Part shown: in pieces, positions 40,394 through 49,282 of the stretch
Layout of the letters: each line of letters starts with the position of its first letter
Position numbering within the stretch: position 1 is the stretch's first letter
From: CAZUDO01 sp964618895
Lineage (GTDB): Bacteria > Desulfobacterota > Binatia > DP-6
Direction of reading: 5' to 3'
Assembly (NCBI GenBank): GCA_964618895.1
Contig: CAZUDO010000077.1
Span: 1 to 64,000 of the forward strand
Length of the DNA: 64,000 nucleotides
The notes under the pieces: generated by a model
Told to the model about the DNA's origin: nothing
The model's database searches: none
Seen by the model: only the letters and a program-made list of their open reading frames with translations
Translations under genes and position numbers: made by a program

Positions 40394-41281
40394 TCAGTGC
40401 GCCGGCTCGCGGGCGCGGCGGCTCTCGTGCTCGATCTGGATGGTCACGTGCTCGATGTGGAACTGGCGCGTGCACAGCTCGGCCATCGCAGCCAGGACGG
40501 CGTCGTCATCGGCATGGTGGCGGACGACGGCATGCGCCGACAGGGCGTAGCGCCCGGTGGTGAGCGTCCACACGTGCAGGTCGTGCACCTCGTCCGTCCC
40601 GGGGACGCGCTCGAGCACCGTGCGCAGCGCCTCCACGTCGACGTGGGCCGGCACGGCCTCCATGAGCACGTCCACCGCCTCGCGCACCAGCGTCCACGAG
40701 CTGAACAGGATGAGGACGGCGATGCACGCGCTCGCCATCGCATCGGCCGCCTGCCAGCCCGTCGCGACGATGGCGACGCCCGCCGCTACCGCCCCGACCG
40801 ACCCGAACGCGTCGCCCACCACGTGCAGGTACGCGCCGCGCAGGTTGAGACTCTGGTGGCGATGCTCGCGCAGGCGAAGCGCGACGAACAGGTTGACGGC
40901 GAGGCCGAGGAGGGCGAACGCGAGCATGCCGCCGCCGGCCACCACCGGTGGCTCGTCCAGGCGGTGCCAGGCCTCCACCAGGATGAAGTACACCACCACC
41001 CAGAGCACGACCCCGTTCACCAGAGCGGCCAGGATCTCGGCCCGGTAGTAGCCGAAGGTCTTGCTCTCGCTCGCGGGACGGGTGCCGATCCAGAGCGCGA
41101 ACAGCGCCAGGCCGAGCGCCGCCACGTCGGTGAAGAGATGGGCGGCGTCGCTCAAGAGCGCGAGGCTGTTGGTCCACCAGCCCCCGACCACCTCGGTCAC
41201 GAACAGCCCCGCGCTCACCCACAGGCCCATCCGGACAGCCCCGCGCTCGCGCACGTGGTCGCGGTCGTGCATCTCGTGCAT
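40394..41281 (-). CDS. Cation diffusion facilitator (CzcD/ZnT-like) transporter
   Basis: A 295-residue, six-helix efflux antiporter for Zn2+ or similar cations. Two HxxxD metal sites are visible (LLSDAAHLFTDVAALG and LHVVGDAFGSVGAV). The N-terminus is His-rich (MHEMHDRDHVRE) and the C-terminal cytoplasmic domain ends HIEHVTIQIEHES, typical of CzcD. The ATG at 41281 gives the usual short N-tail. It is part of a same-strand run from surE to rtcB. Confidence 0.92.
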   Translation of the reverse strand: MHEMHDRDHVRERGAVRMGLWVSAGLFVTEVVGGWWTNSLALLSDAAHLFTDVAALGLALFALWIGTRPASESKTFGYYRAEILAALVNGVVLWVVVYFILVEAWHRLDEPPVVAGGGMLAFALLGLAVNLFVALRLREHRHQSLNLRGAYLHVVGDAFGSVGAVAAGVAIVATGWQAADAMASACIAVLILFSSWTLVREAVDVLMEAVPAHVDVEALRTVLERVPGTDEVHDLHVWTLTTGRYALSAHAVVRHHADDDAVLAAMAELCTRQFHIEHVTIQIEHESRRAREPAH

Positions 41282-41295
41282 CGCGAATGACTCGC

Positions 41296-41823
41296 TCAGT
41301 CGTAGGTAATGAGCGCGCCCACCTCGTAGCCGGCCAGCCGGCGGCGGCCGCCGAGGAACGCGAGCTCGATCACAAACGCGCACGCCACCACCGACCCGCC
41401 GCAGCGCTGCACCAGCTCGACCGCGGCCGACGCCGTGCCGCCGGTGGCGAGGAGGTCGTCGACCACCAGCACGCGATGGTGGTCGCCGATCGCGTCATGG
41501 TGGATCTCCAGGGTGTCGCTGCCGTACTCGAGCTCGTAGCGCGCGGCGTGCTTCTGCCACGGGAGCTTGCCGGGCTTGCGCACCAGCGCCAGGCCGGTGC
41601 CGAGCGCGTACGCCACCGCCGCACCGAGGATGAAGCCGCGCGACTCGATGCCGAGGACGATATCGGCACGGTCCCGGTAGCGCGCCGCGAACTGGTCGAC
41701 GACCGCGCGGAACGCCTCCCGATCGGCCAGGAGGGGCGTGATGTCCTTGAAGACGATCCCGGGCTTGGGGAAGTCGGGAATGTCGCGGATGTGGCGCCGG
41801 AGGTCGCGGGCGGACTCGCTCAT
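41296..41823 (-). CDS. apt: Adenine phosphoribosyltransferase
   Basis: A 175-residue purine salvage enzyme making AMP from adenine and PRPP. Signatures: IPDFPKPGIVFKDITPLL at the start, GIESRGFILGAAVAYALG, the APRT-specific VRKPGKLPW, and the PRPP loop VLVVDDLLATGGTASAAVEL. Its ATG overlaps the preceding peptidase gene stop by 4 bp. Confidence 0.96.
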   Translation of the reverse strand: MSESARDLRRHIRDIPDFPKPGIVFKDITPLLADREAFRAVVDQFAARYRDRADIVLGIESRGFILGAAVAYALGTGLALVRKPGKLPWQKHAARYELEYGSDTLEIHHDAIGDHHRVLVVDDLLATGGTASAAVELVQRCGGSVVACAFVIELAFLGGRRRLAGYEVGALITYD

Positions 41824-42548
41824 GGCGCCCTCTCTACCACATGCGCGAGCTGGGAGGTCGCGATTCCTGCCTGGAGGGCGGGCAGGTAGTAGAGGGGGTT
41901 GCGGGCCACGTTGTCCTTCCGGATCTCGAAGTGGAGGTTGGGCCCCGATGCCTTGCCGGTCACTCCGACGGCGCCGATCACCTCGCCCTGCTGCACGGTG
42001 GCCCCCACCGGCGGGCGGTTCTCCCGGTTGTGGGCGTAGACGGTCGCGTAGCCGTTCTCGTGCTCCAGGATGAGCAGGTTGCCGTAGCCGCGCAGCGTGT
42101 CGTTGTAGATCACCCGCCCCGCGCGGGCGGCGCGGACGGGGGTTCCGACCGGTGTGCTGATGTCGATGCCGTCGTGATGCGCCGCGCCCCGCGGGCCGAA
42201 GTCGGAGCTGACCACCCCGTTGGCGACCGGCCACACGAACGTCGCCGCCCCCTGCCGCAGCTCGGGCGGCGTCGGGCGATCGCCGCGCGCCTGGTCCGGC
42301 GTGATCACGCCAACCGGCAGCAGGCGGGTGGCATCGGGGATGATGATGATCTGCCCCACCTCGATCCGGTCCGGATCATCGATGTCGTTCACTTGCGCGA
42401 GCTCCTGGTACGCGACGCCGTACGCCTTGCCCAAACGGTAGAGCGTCTCTCCACGTTCCACCCGATGGCGGAGCCCCACCGGTCCCGCGCACGCTGCGAG
42501 CCCTACCGCCGAACCGATCACGACCACAACCCAACCCCGCACCCGCAT
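41820..42548 (-). CDS. NlpD-like lipoprotein: LysM domain plus M23 peptidase domain
   Basis: A 242-residue outer-membrane or periplasmic lipoprotein acting on peptidoglycan. Lipobox LAAC with Cys20; LysM repeat at about 28-71 (HRVERGETLYRLGKAYGV ... VGQIIIIP); M23/LytM domain at about 105-210. In the zinc site HxxxD (125-129) and YAH (173) are kept, but the usual HxH is NLH (204-206), so catalysis may be impaired and the protein may instead activate amidases as NlpD/EnvC do. It follows surE-pcm, the classical nlpD position. Confidence 0.88.
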   Translation of the reverse strand: MRVRGWVVVVIGSAVGLAACAGPVGLRHRVERGETLYRLGKAYGVAYQELAQVNDIDDPDRIEVGQIIIIPDATRLLPVGVITPDQARGDRPTPPELRQGAATFVWPVANGVVSSDFGPRGAAHHDGIDISTPVGTPVRAARAGRVIYNDTLRGYGNLLILEHENGYATVYAHNRENRPPVGATVQQGEVIGAVGVTGKASGPNLHFEIRKDNVARNPLYYLPALQAGIATSQLAHVVERAP

Positions 42549-42581
42549 CCTCCCGCGCCGGGGCTCACCCCCCGGCCCATC

Positions 42582-43241
42582 TCACGATTCATCCCTCCAG
42601 CCGTACGCCCCGCGCAGCTTCACGAAATGACACTCGCCGAAGTAGTCTTCGACCAGGACGCCGCGCTCGTTCCGGCGAATGCGCACCAGGGTCTGCAGCT
42701 CCTCCTCGCCCATGGGGAGCACGAGCCGGCCCCCCGGGCCGAGCTGTTCCACCAGCGGCCGGGGGATCTCCGGCGCCGCCGCGGTCACCACGATGGCATC
42801 GTAGGGGGCTCCGGCGGGCCAGCCGAGCGAACCGTCGGCCAGCTCGAGCGTCACCCGATCGAGCTGTCCGAGCGCGCCGAGCACGCGCCGCGCGTGCTCG
42901 GCCAGGGGGGCCAGCCGCTCGAGCGAGAGCACGAACGCGCCCAGCTCGGCCAGCACCGCAGCCTGATAGCCCGAGCCGGTGCCAATCTCGAGCACGCGTT
43001 CCCCCGGCCGGAGGGCGAGCACCTCGGTCATGAGCGCCACCATGTAGGGCTGCGAGATGGTCTGACGCTCGCCGATGGGGAGCGGGGTATCCTCGTAGGC
43101 ACGCTCCTGCAGCTCGGCATCGACGAAGAGGTGGCGCGGCACCCGTCGCATGGCGTCCAGCACGCGCGCATTCGCGATACCCCGTGCCTCGAGCTGCTCG
43201 GCGACCATGCGCTCGCGATCGATCTCGAAGGCTATGGCCAT
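42582..43241 (-). CDS. pcm: Protein-L-isoaspartate O-methyltransferase
   Basis: A 219-residue repair enzyme methylating isoaspartyl residues in aged proteins. PCMT signatures: FVDAELQERAYEDTPLPIGE, QTISQPYMVALMTEVL and the SAM loop VLEIGTGSGYQAAVLAEL. It overlaps surE by 10 bp, the classic stationary-phase survival pair. Confidence 0.95.
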   Translation of the reverse strand: MAIAFEIDRERMVAEQLEARGIANARVLDAMRRVPRHLFVDAELQERAYEDTPLPIGERQTISQPYMVALMTEVLALRPGERVLEIGTGSGYQAAVLAELGAFVLSLERLAPLAEHARRVLGALGQLDRVTLELADGSLGWPAGAPYDAIVVTAAAPEIPRPLVEQLGPGGRLVLPMGEEELQTLVRIRRNERGVLVEDYFGECHFVKLRGAYGWRDES

Positions 43242-44002
43242 GGCACGTGCAGGGCCCGCAGGGCATCGAACGACTTGTAGTTTGTCAAGTCCAGGTGGAT
43301 CGGCGTGACCGAGATCAGGCCGTGACTCACGGCGTGGAAGTCGGTCCCCTCCTCGTCGGCGAACTCGATCTCGTTGCCGCCGATCCAGTAGTACTTCTTG
43401 CCCCGCGGATCGACCTTCTCGACAATGGCGTCGCCGTAGCGGCGGCGCCCCATGCGCGTGAGCGCGAAGCCGTGCGCCGGCACGCCGGCGACGGAGCCCG
43501 GCACGTTCACGTTGAGCAGCGTGTCGGGAGGCAGCCCGCGCTCCATCACCCAGGCGGCCAGGCGGGCCGCGAACCGGGCGGCCGTCTCGAACTCGAACCC
43601 GCTGCGACCGACCAGCGAAATGGCGAGCGCAGGCAGGCCGAGGAGCGTGCCCTCCATCGCCGCCGAGACCGTCCCGGAATAGGTCACGTCATCGCCGAGG
43701 TTGGCCCCCTTGTTGATGCCCGACACCACCAGCGTGGGCCGCCGCCCGAGGATGCCGTTGACCGCCAGGTTGATGCAGTCGGTCGGGGTCCCGTCGATGG
43801 CGAAACGGCGCGGCCCGAGCTGCTCCACCCGCAGCGGGCGATGCAGCGTGAGCGCATGGCTCACGGCGCTGCGTTCGCGATCAGGTGCCACCACCACCAC
43901 TTCCACCTCCCCCAGCGTCTCGAGGGCGGCCGCCAGCGCGACGATGCCCTCCGAGTGCACGCCGTCGTCATTGGAGACGAGGATGAGCGGCGTGTCCCCC
44001 AT
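43232..44002 (-). CDS. surE: 5'/3'-nucleotidase SurE
   Basis: A 256-residue survival-protein nucleotidase. Metal site LILVSNDDGVHSEGI at the N-terminus, APDRERSAVSHALTL, and VVSGINKGANLGDDVTYSGT are the family marks. The ATG at 44002 places SNDDG at its usual position. First protein gene of the surE-pcm-nlpD block and directly downstream of tRNA-Pro on the same strand. Confidence 0.95.
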   Translation of the reverse strand: MGDTPLILVSNDDGVHSEGIVALAAALETLGEVEVVVVAPDRERSAVSHALTLHRPLRVEQLGPRRFAIDGTPTDCINLAVNGILGRRPTLVVSGINKGANLGDDVTYSGTVSAAMEGTLLGLPALAISLVGRSGFEFETAARFAARLAAWVMERGLPPDTLLNVNVPGSVAGVPAHGFALTRMGRRRYGDAIVEKVDPRGKKYYWIGGNEIEFADEEGTDFHAVSHGLISVTPIHLDLTNYKSFDALRALHVPWP

Positions 44003-44113
44003 TGGAAGGCGGCAGCGTGCCACCAAGGTCCCCCGGCCGCAAGCTGACCGCTGCGACGGCGAGCTGAAGGACGGGCGGTGGCGCCGGCAGGGCACCACCG
44101 CTCGTCCGTGGAG

Positions 44114-44187
44114 TCGGGGCGAGCCGATTTGAACGGCCGACCACTCGCACCCCAAGCGAGTGCGCTACCGGGCTGCGCCACGCCCCG
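44114..44187 (-). tRNA. tRNA-Pro (GGG anticodon)
   Basis: A 74-nucleotide cloverleaf on the minus strand. Acceptor CGGGGCG/CGCCCCG, D-stem GCGC/GCGC around AGCCCGGTA, anticodon stem CTCGC/GCGAG enclosing loop TTGGGGT (anticodon GGG), T-loop TTCAAAT, discriminator A. The 3' CCA is not encoded. The flanking 44003-44113 and 44188-44467 contain no other recognisable gene. Confidence 0.95.
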
Positions 44188-44467
44188 GCATGAATCCATG
44201 CGCCGGCTGCGATCCGCCGGCGCGATCTCTTCTTAGGAGCCCGCCGCCGACGAGTCAAGGTTGTCCAGGCCGGCGCGCGTCAGGCGGCTGACACCCGTCC
44301 AGCGCGCCGGGCGCTTCGTTGGTAGCTTGCCAGCATTTTGACGCCGGTGACGATCCGGGACCCTCAAGTGTCAACATTTGGCCGCTCCCCGCCGAAAAAG
44401 CCAGGCCCGACGGTCCACCCCGCCCCTGGCGCAGCGGTTGCATCCGGTGCCTGCAACCGGAGGGCAC

Positions 44468-44968
44468 ATGGTGAACACATCCGCAGGCGACACGGTGGCT
44501 ATCGAGCTGACCTCGGGCGAGATCACGGCGGCGGTCCCGGAGCTGAACCGCTACGACCGGACCCCCGAGGGCCTCGCCGAGCTCTTCTCCCCCGACATCG
44601 TCCTGCCGGAGCAGTTCTTCGAGGGCGCCCGCCGGGACAGTTACATCTCGGGCGAGAAGGCGCTCATGCTCGCCGTGCTCGAGGACGGCATCCGCTGCTT
44701 CCAGGAGCACCTGCGGAACCCGCGCTCCAACCCGCGCCTGCTGTCGCAGCAGGCGGAGGACTGGATGCGCGCCGTCGACTACGACTGGCCCTTCTCGTTC
44801 AACAACATCTGCGAGACGCTCGGTGTCAACCCGTCGGCCCTGCGTACGGCGCTGCTCGCCTGGAAGGCGAAGCGCCTGGTGGACGTGGCGCCCGACGTGC
44901 CGACGCCGACGGCGAACAAGGTCTACCGGCTGCACCTGCGCACCAAGCGGACGAGCGGGGTCCGCTAG
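44468..44968 (+). CDS. Conserved protein of unknown function, HTH-like
   Basis: A 166-residue soluble protein. The ATG at 44468 follows a GGAGG site by 6 bp; a longer in-frame start at 44378 lacks one. Visible segments are FSPDIVLPEQFFEGARR, GEKALMLAVLEDGIRCFQEH and WPFSFNNICETLGVNPSALR, the last resembling a helix-turn-helix. Proteins of this type are widespread in deltaproteobacteria, to my recollection, with no established function. It is convergent to merR. Confidence 0.7.
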   Translation: MVNTSAGDTVAIELTSGEITAAVPELNRYDRTPEGLAELFSPDIVLPEQFFEGARRDSYISGEKALMLAVLEDGIRCFQEHLRNPRSNPRLLSQQAEDWMRAVDYDWPFSFNNICETLGVNPSALRTALLAWKAKRLVDVAPDVPTPTANKVYRLHLRTKRTSGVR

Positions 44969-45026
44969 GCCTGTTGTTGCGGCGGTAGTCCACGCGGGCG
45001 GGGCGGCGCTTGCCGCAGGGCGTCGG

Positions 45027-45479
45027 CTACTCGTCGGAGTCGCGATCGCGCTCGCCGATGGTGAGGGGCGGCGGGACCGGAGCGGGATCGTCGGACAGCA
45101 TGCGGTGCAGGTCGAGGAGCTCGGCGCGCAGTTCGTCCAGGTCCAGGGGTGGCGCGGCCGGAGGCGTGGCGCCCTCTGCGTCGAGGCGGCCGGCGTCGTG
45201 GAGAGGGTGCTTGGCGCCTTCGATGCCGAGGCGGCCGTCGCGCAGGCGGCGCTTGGCACCTTCGATGGTGTAGCGTTCGGTGTGGAGCAGACGGCGGATT
45301 TCGAGCAGGCTCTCCACGTCCTTGCGGCGATACAGGCGGTGGCGGGCGCGAGTCTTGCCGGGGCGGATGATGCTGAACTCCGTTTCCCAGTAGCGCAGCA
45401 CGTACGGCTTGACGCCTACCAGCTTGGCGACTTCGCCGATCCGGAAGTAGAGCTTGTCCGGCAGCTCGGGCGGCGTCAT
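45027..45479 (-). CDS. MerR family transcriptional regulator
   Basis: A 150-residue regulator. The winged-helix MerR domain is clear: LYFRIGEVAKLVGVKPYVLR, YWETEFSIIRPGKTRARHRL and YRRKDVESLLEIRRLLHTER. After it comes an unusual internal repeat (IEGAKRRLRDGRL, then IEGAKHPLHDAGRL) and an acidic, Pro-rich tail without metal-binding Cys. A MerR gene after ihfA and pheT is a conserved arrangement in many deltaproteobacteria. Target unknown. It overlaps ihfA by 4 bp. Confidence 0.9.
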   Translation of the reverse strand: MTPPELPDKLYFRIGEVAKLVGVKPYVLRYWETEFSIIRPGKTRARHRLYRRKDVESLLEIRRLLHTERYTIEGAKRRLRDGRLGIEGAKHPLHDAGRLDAEGATPPAAPPLDLDELRAELLDLHRMLSDDPAPVPPPLTIGERDRDSDE

Positions 45480-45799
45480 TCGCTGGCTTTGCCGGTCGCG
45501 TCCTCTGCCGACGGGACGCCGCCGTTCATCACTTTCTTCAGGACCTGACTCGCCTTGAACGTGAGCACCCGCCGACCCGAGATGATGATCTCTTCGCCGG
45601 TCTGCGGGTTGCGGCCCTTGCGCGGGCGCTTCTCGTTGACGACGAAGTTGCCGAAGCCGGAGATCTTGACCTTCTCGCCGTGCTCGAGGTGGTGCTTCAC
45701 CACCTCGAAGATCGACTCGACGACCTCGGTGGCTTCCTTCTTCGAGAACCCCACCTTCTCGTAGATGCGCTCCACGAGATCGGCCTTCGTCATGGTCAT
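45476..45799 (-). CDS. ihfA: Integration host factor subunit alpha
   Basis: A 107-residue DNA-bending protein of the HU/IHF family. KADLVERIYEKVGFSKKEAT starts the helical dimer body; VKISGFGNFVVNEKRPRKGR and the Pro-containing arm RNPQTGEEIIISGRRVLTF intercalate in the minor groove. IHF-alpha rather than HU is supported by its position after pheT. A C-terminal tail (GVPSAEDATGKASE) is extra. Confidence 0.93.
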   Translation of the reverse strand: MTMTKADLVERIYEKVGFSKKEATEVVESIFEVVKHHLEHGEKVKISGFGNFVVNEKRPRKGRNPQTGEEIIISGRRVLTFKASQVLKKVMNGGVPSAEDATGKASE

Positions 45800-45804
45800 G
45801 GGTA

Positions 45805-48219
45805 TCAGCTCCGGAACTCGAGGCGGAAGCGTTGCTGGAGACGCTCCAGCACCGTCCCGTGCAGCCCCTTCACGTCGTCGTCGGTCAGCGTGCGATCGGC
45901 CGCCCGATACGCGATGGTATAGGCGAGACTCTTCTTGCCGGCGGGGACGGGCGCACCCCGGTAGCAGTCGAAGAGCCGAACCGACTCGATCTGGGGGTGT
46001 CCGAGGGTGTGGATGTCTTGCACGATTTCACCGGACCGGAACGGTTCGTCGACCACCACGGCGATGTCACGGGTGACAGCAGGGAACCTCGGGATCGGCT
46101 TCAGCGTGACGCGGCGCGGACCATAGTGAGCCAGCCCCGGCAAGTCAAGCTCGGCAACCCACACTTCCCCTGCAAGATCAGCCGCCTGCACCACTTCCGG
46201 GTGCAGTGCGCCGAGCACCCCGACGGCCGCCCCGTCGACGGTGACGGAGGCCGACTGGCCGGGGTGGAGGAAGGCGATCTCCCCTGGCGGCTGGTAGCCG
46301 ACGCGCTCGCCGTCGATGCCGAGGCCGGCGAGCAGGTTGCCCACCACCGCCTTCACATCGAGGAAGTCGACCGCCGGCCCGCTGCGCTCGACCCCGCGCG
46401 CGGGCCAGGCGCCGTACAGCACAAGCGCCGCCGCCGGCATCTCACGCGGCGTGCCGTCGGGCGCGCACCCGTAGGCCCTGCCGAGTTCGAACGCGCCCAC
46501 GAAGGGCGCGCCGACGCCGACGTTGCGGACGAGCGCGTGCAGCAAGCCCGCCAGCGGCGTGCGCCGGAGCTCGCCGGTTTCCGACGACAGCGGGTTCACG
46601 ACGGCGAGCGGCGCCAGCGACCGCCCCACGAACCCCGGCAGCCGGCGATTCGTGTCGGCGTCGGCAAAGGCGAGGGTAACCATCTCGACCAGGCCCTCGG
46701 CCACCAGGAGCCCGCGGACGCGCCCGGCGAGGATACGCGTCGGGCTGTCGTCACCCATCACCAGCGGCGCGTCGGGGAGCGTGACCGGGATATTGTCGTA
46801 GCCGCCGACGCGCGCGATCTCCTCGACCAGGTCTTCCTCGAGGCCGAGGTCGCCGCGGTAGGATGGCGGCGTCACCAACAACGCGCTGCCGTCGGCGCGG
46901 CAGCTCGCGCCGACGGCGCGCAGCCGCCGCGCCATCTCGCCCCGCGGGAGCCCGGCGCCGAGCAGCGCCTGCACGCGGCGGGGGCGCAACCGAATCGCCG
47001 GCGACTCCAGCGCGTCGAGCCCGGGCCCGTGCTCGACGATGCCGGCAGCCACCCGTCCCCCCGCCACGCGCACGAGGAGCGCCGCCACCGCGTCGAGCGC
47101 CTCGGCGACCATGCCCGGGTCCACGCGCCGCTCGAAGCGATACGCCGCCTGCGAGACGAGGCCTGTGCGGCGTGCGGTGCGGCGCACCGCCGCCGGCTGG
47201 AACCAGGCGCTCTCCAGCAGCACGGCCGTCGTGCCCGCCGTGACTTCCGAATCGCGGCCGCCCATCACCCCAGCGAGCGCCACCGGTCCCGACGGGTCCG
47301 CGATCACGAGGTCGGTCGGCTCGAGCACCCGCTCGACCTCGTCGAGCGTGACCAGCCGCTCGCCGCCGCGGGCGCGGCGGACGATGATCTGCCCGTCGCG
47401 CACCCGCGCCAGGTCGAAAGCATGCAACGGCTGGCCGCGCTCGAGCATGACGTGGTTGGTCGCGTCGACGATGGCGCCGATCGGGCGCATGCCGGCACGA
47501 CGCACCCGCAGCCGGAGCCAGAGCGGCGACGGCCCGGACCGCACCCCCTGCACGATGCGCGCGCAGTAGCGCGGGCAGAGGTCCGGCGCCTCGACGCGGA
47601 CGCCTACGACGCGCGCGGCCGGGCTGCTGCCCTCGCGCGGCCGGGGGCGCGGATGGCGGAGGCGGACGCCCGTCAGCGCGGCCACTTCGCGCGCCACGCC
47701 GAGCACCGACAGGCAGTCGCCCCGGTTGGGCGTCACTTCGATGTCCAGCACCGTGTCAGCGATGCCGTCGAGGTCGACCAGGCGCGCGCCGGCCGGAGCG
47801 TCGTCGGGGAGCGTCAGCACGACGCTGGCGTCGTCGCCGAGCCCGAGCTCGCGCTCGGAGCACAGCACGCCCTCCGACGGGACGCCCCGCACGTCGACCG
47901 CGCGGACCTGGACGCCGTCTGCCAGCCGCGCGCCGGGCAGCGCCACCGCGACACGGGCTCCGACCGCGAGCCCGGGGGCGCCCGATACCACCACGCACGG
48001 CGCCGCCCCGCCCACGTCGACGCGACACACCTGCAGCCGATCGGCCACGGGATGCGGCTCGAGCGCGACCAAATGCCCGACCCGCACCTGCGCGTCGAGG
48101 CGTCCCACCTCCTCGATCGACTCGACGGTGAGGCCGCCGAGCGTGAGGCGCTCGGCCAGGGCGGCGACCGGCCCGGGCCAGGTCACGAACTCGCGCAGCC
48201 AGGACAGCGGGACGCGCAT
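45805..48219 (-). CDS. pheT: Phenylalanyl-tRNA synthetase beta subunit
   Basis: An 804-residue subunit. In order: N-terminal helix MRVPLSWLREFV, tRNA-binding OB domain (VGHLVALEPHPVADRLQVCR), B1/B5 domains, B3/B4 editing region (about 200-400), and the C-terminal anticodon-binding FDX-ACB domain (RFPAVTRDIAVVVDEPFRSG). The ATG at 48219 gives the universal start; 8 bp after pheS. It pairs with PheS in an alpha2-beta2 enzyme. Confidence 0.97.
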   Translation of the reverse strand: MRVPLSWLREFVTWPGPVAALAERLTLGGLTVESIEEVGRLDAQVRVGHLVALEPHPVADRLQVCRVDVGGAAPCVVVSGAPGLAVGARVAVALPGARLADGVQVRAVDVRGVPSEGVLCSERELGLGDDASVVLTLPDDAPAGARLVDLDGIADTVLDIEVTPNRGDCLSVLGVAREVAALTGVRLRHPRPRPREGSSPAARVVGVRVEAPDLCPRYCARIVQGVRSGPSPLWLRLRVRRAGMRPIGAIVDATNHVMLERGQPLHAFDLARVRDGQIIVRRARGGERLVTLDEVERVLEPTDLVIADPSGPVALAGVMGGRDSEVTAGTTAVLLESAWFQPAAVRRTARRTGLVSQAAYRFERRVDPGMVAEALDAVAALLVRVAGGRVAAGIVEHGPGLDALESPAIRLRPRRVQALLGAGLPRGEMARRLRAVGASCRADGSALLVTPPSYRGDLGLEEDLVEEIARVGGYDNIPVTLPDAPLVMGDDSPTRILAGRVRGLLVAEGLVEMVTLAFADADTNRRLPGFVGRSLAPLAVVNPLSSETGELRRTPLAGLLHALVRNVGVGAPFVGAFELGRAYGCAPDGTPREMPAAALVLYGAWPARGVERSGPAVDFLDVKAVVGNLLAGLGIDGERVGYQPPGEIAFLHPGQSASVTVDGAAVGVLGALHPEVVQAADLAGEVWVAELDLPGLAHYGPRRVTLKPIPRFPAVTRDIAVVVDEPFRSGEIVQDIHTLGHPQIESVRLFDCYRGAPVPAGKKSLAYTIAYRAADRTLTDDDVKGLHGTVLERLQQRFRLEFRS

Positions 48220-48227
48220 CGACGTCC

Positions 48228-49265
48228 CTAGAACTGCGCCAGGAAGCGCACGTCGTTCTCGTACAGGAGGCGCAGGTCGTCGAGGCCGTAGCGCAGGAGC
48301 GCCAGGCGGTCGATGCCCATGCCGAAGGCGAATCCCTGCACCGCCTCCGGGTCGTAGCCGACGGCGCGCAGGACGTTCGGATGGATCATCCCGGCGCCCA
48401 GGATCTCGAGCCACCCGCGGCCCTTGCACACGCGACAGGCGGTGTCCGGTGCCCCCCCCGGGCCACACGGGCAGCTGATGTCGACCTCCGCGCTCGGCTC
48501 GGTGAACGGGAAGAACGACGGCCGGAAGCGGACGCCGGTGTCGGACCCGAACAGCCGGCGCAGAAAATGGGCGAGGACGCCCTTCAGATCGGCGAACGAG
48601 ACGCGTTCGTCGACCATGAAGCCCTCGACCTGCTGGAACATCGGCGAGTGCGTGGGATCGAGGTCGTCGCGCCGGTAGACCGTACCCGGGACGATCACTC
48701 GCAACGGCGGTCTCCGCGTGCGCATGACGCGGATCTGGACCGGCGAGGTGTGCGTGCGCAGCAGGACGCCGGGACCGGCGTCGACGAACAGGGTGTCGTG
48801 CATGTCACGCGCGGGATGGTCGCCGGGAATGTTGAGCGCCTCGAAGTTGTGGAACTCGTCCTCGATCTCGGGGCCCTCGGCCACCCCGAAGCCCATGCCG
48901 ACGAAGATGCGGACGATCTCGTCTTCCATCGCGCGCAACGGATGGACGTGCCCCCGGGGGCGGGCACGCCCGGGCAGGGTCACGTCGACGCGGTCCTCGA
49001 CCAGGCGGCGGGCGAGCTGCTCGCGCGCCAGCCGCCCGCCCACTTCGGCCAGCCGGGTCTCGACCGCTTCCTTGGCGGCGTTGACGAGGGCCCCCACCGC
49101 CGGCCGCTCGGCCGCCGGGATATCCCGGAGACCGCGCAGGACGGTGGTCAGCGAGCCGCTGCGGCCGAGATAGCGAACGCGGATCGCCTCGAGCTCCGCC
49201 TCGGAGCGGCAGCTGGCGATCTCCACGAGGGCGCCCTCGCGGAGCTGTTCGACCTCGGCACGCAC
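48228..49265 (-). CDS. pheS: Phenylalanyl-tRNA synthetase alpha subunit
   Basis: A 345-residue catalytic subunit. N-terminal coiled coil (about 1-85), then motif 2 VIVPGTVYRRDDLDPTHSPM and FQQVEGFMVDE, and motif 3 FAFGMGIDRLALLRYGLDDL. A Cys cluster SCPCGPGGAPDTACRVCKG precedes GWLEILGAGMIHPNVL; many PheS have a similar Cys-containing loop. No ATG is available near the N-terminus, so GTG at 49265 is used, 17 bp after rplT. Confidence 0.96.
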   Translation of the reverse strand: MRAEVEQLREGALVEIASCRSEAELEAIRVRYLGRSGSLTTVLRGLRDIPAAERPAVGALVNAAKEAVETRLAEVGGRLAREQLARRLVEDRVDVTLPGRARPRGHVHPLRAMEDEIVRIFVGMGFGVAEGPEIEDEFHNFEALNIPGDHPARDMHDTLFVDAGPGVLLRTHTSPVQIRVMRTRRPPLRVIVPGTVYRRDDLDPTHSPMFQQVEGFMVDERVSFADLKGVLAHFLRRLFGSDTGVRFRPSFFPFTEPSAEVDISCPCGPGGAPDTACRVCKGRGWLEILGAGMIHPNVLRAVGYDPEAVQGFAFGMGIDRLALLRYGLDDLRLLYENDVRFLAQF

Positions 49266-49282
49266 GCCCGCCCGGCCCGGCG

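Noticed and set aside
44338..44467. Extended N-terminus for the unknown gene at 44468
   Set aside because: The upstream in-frame ATG has no ribosome-binding site and the encoded residues are low-complexity Arg/Pro/Ala, while GGAGG precedes the ATG at 44468.
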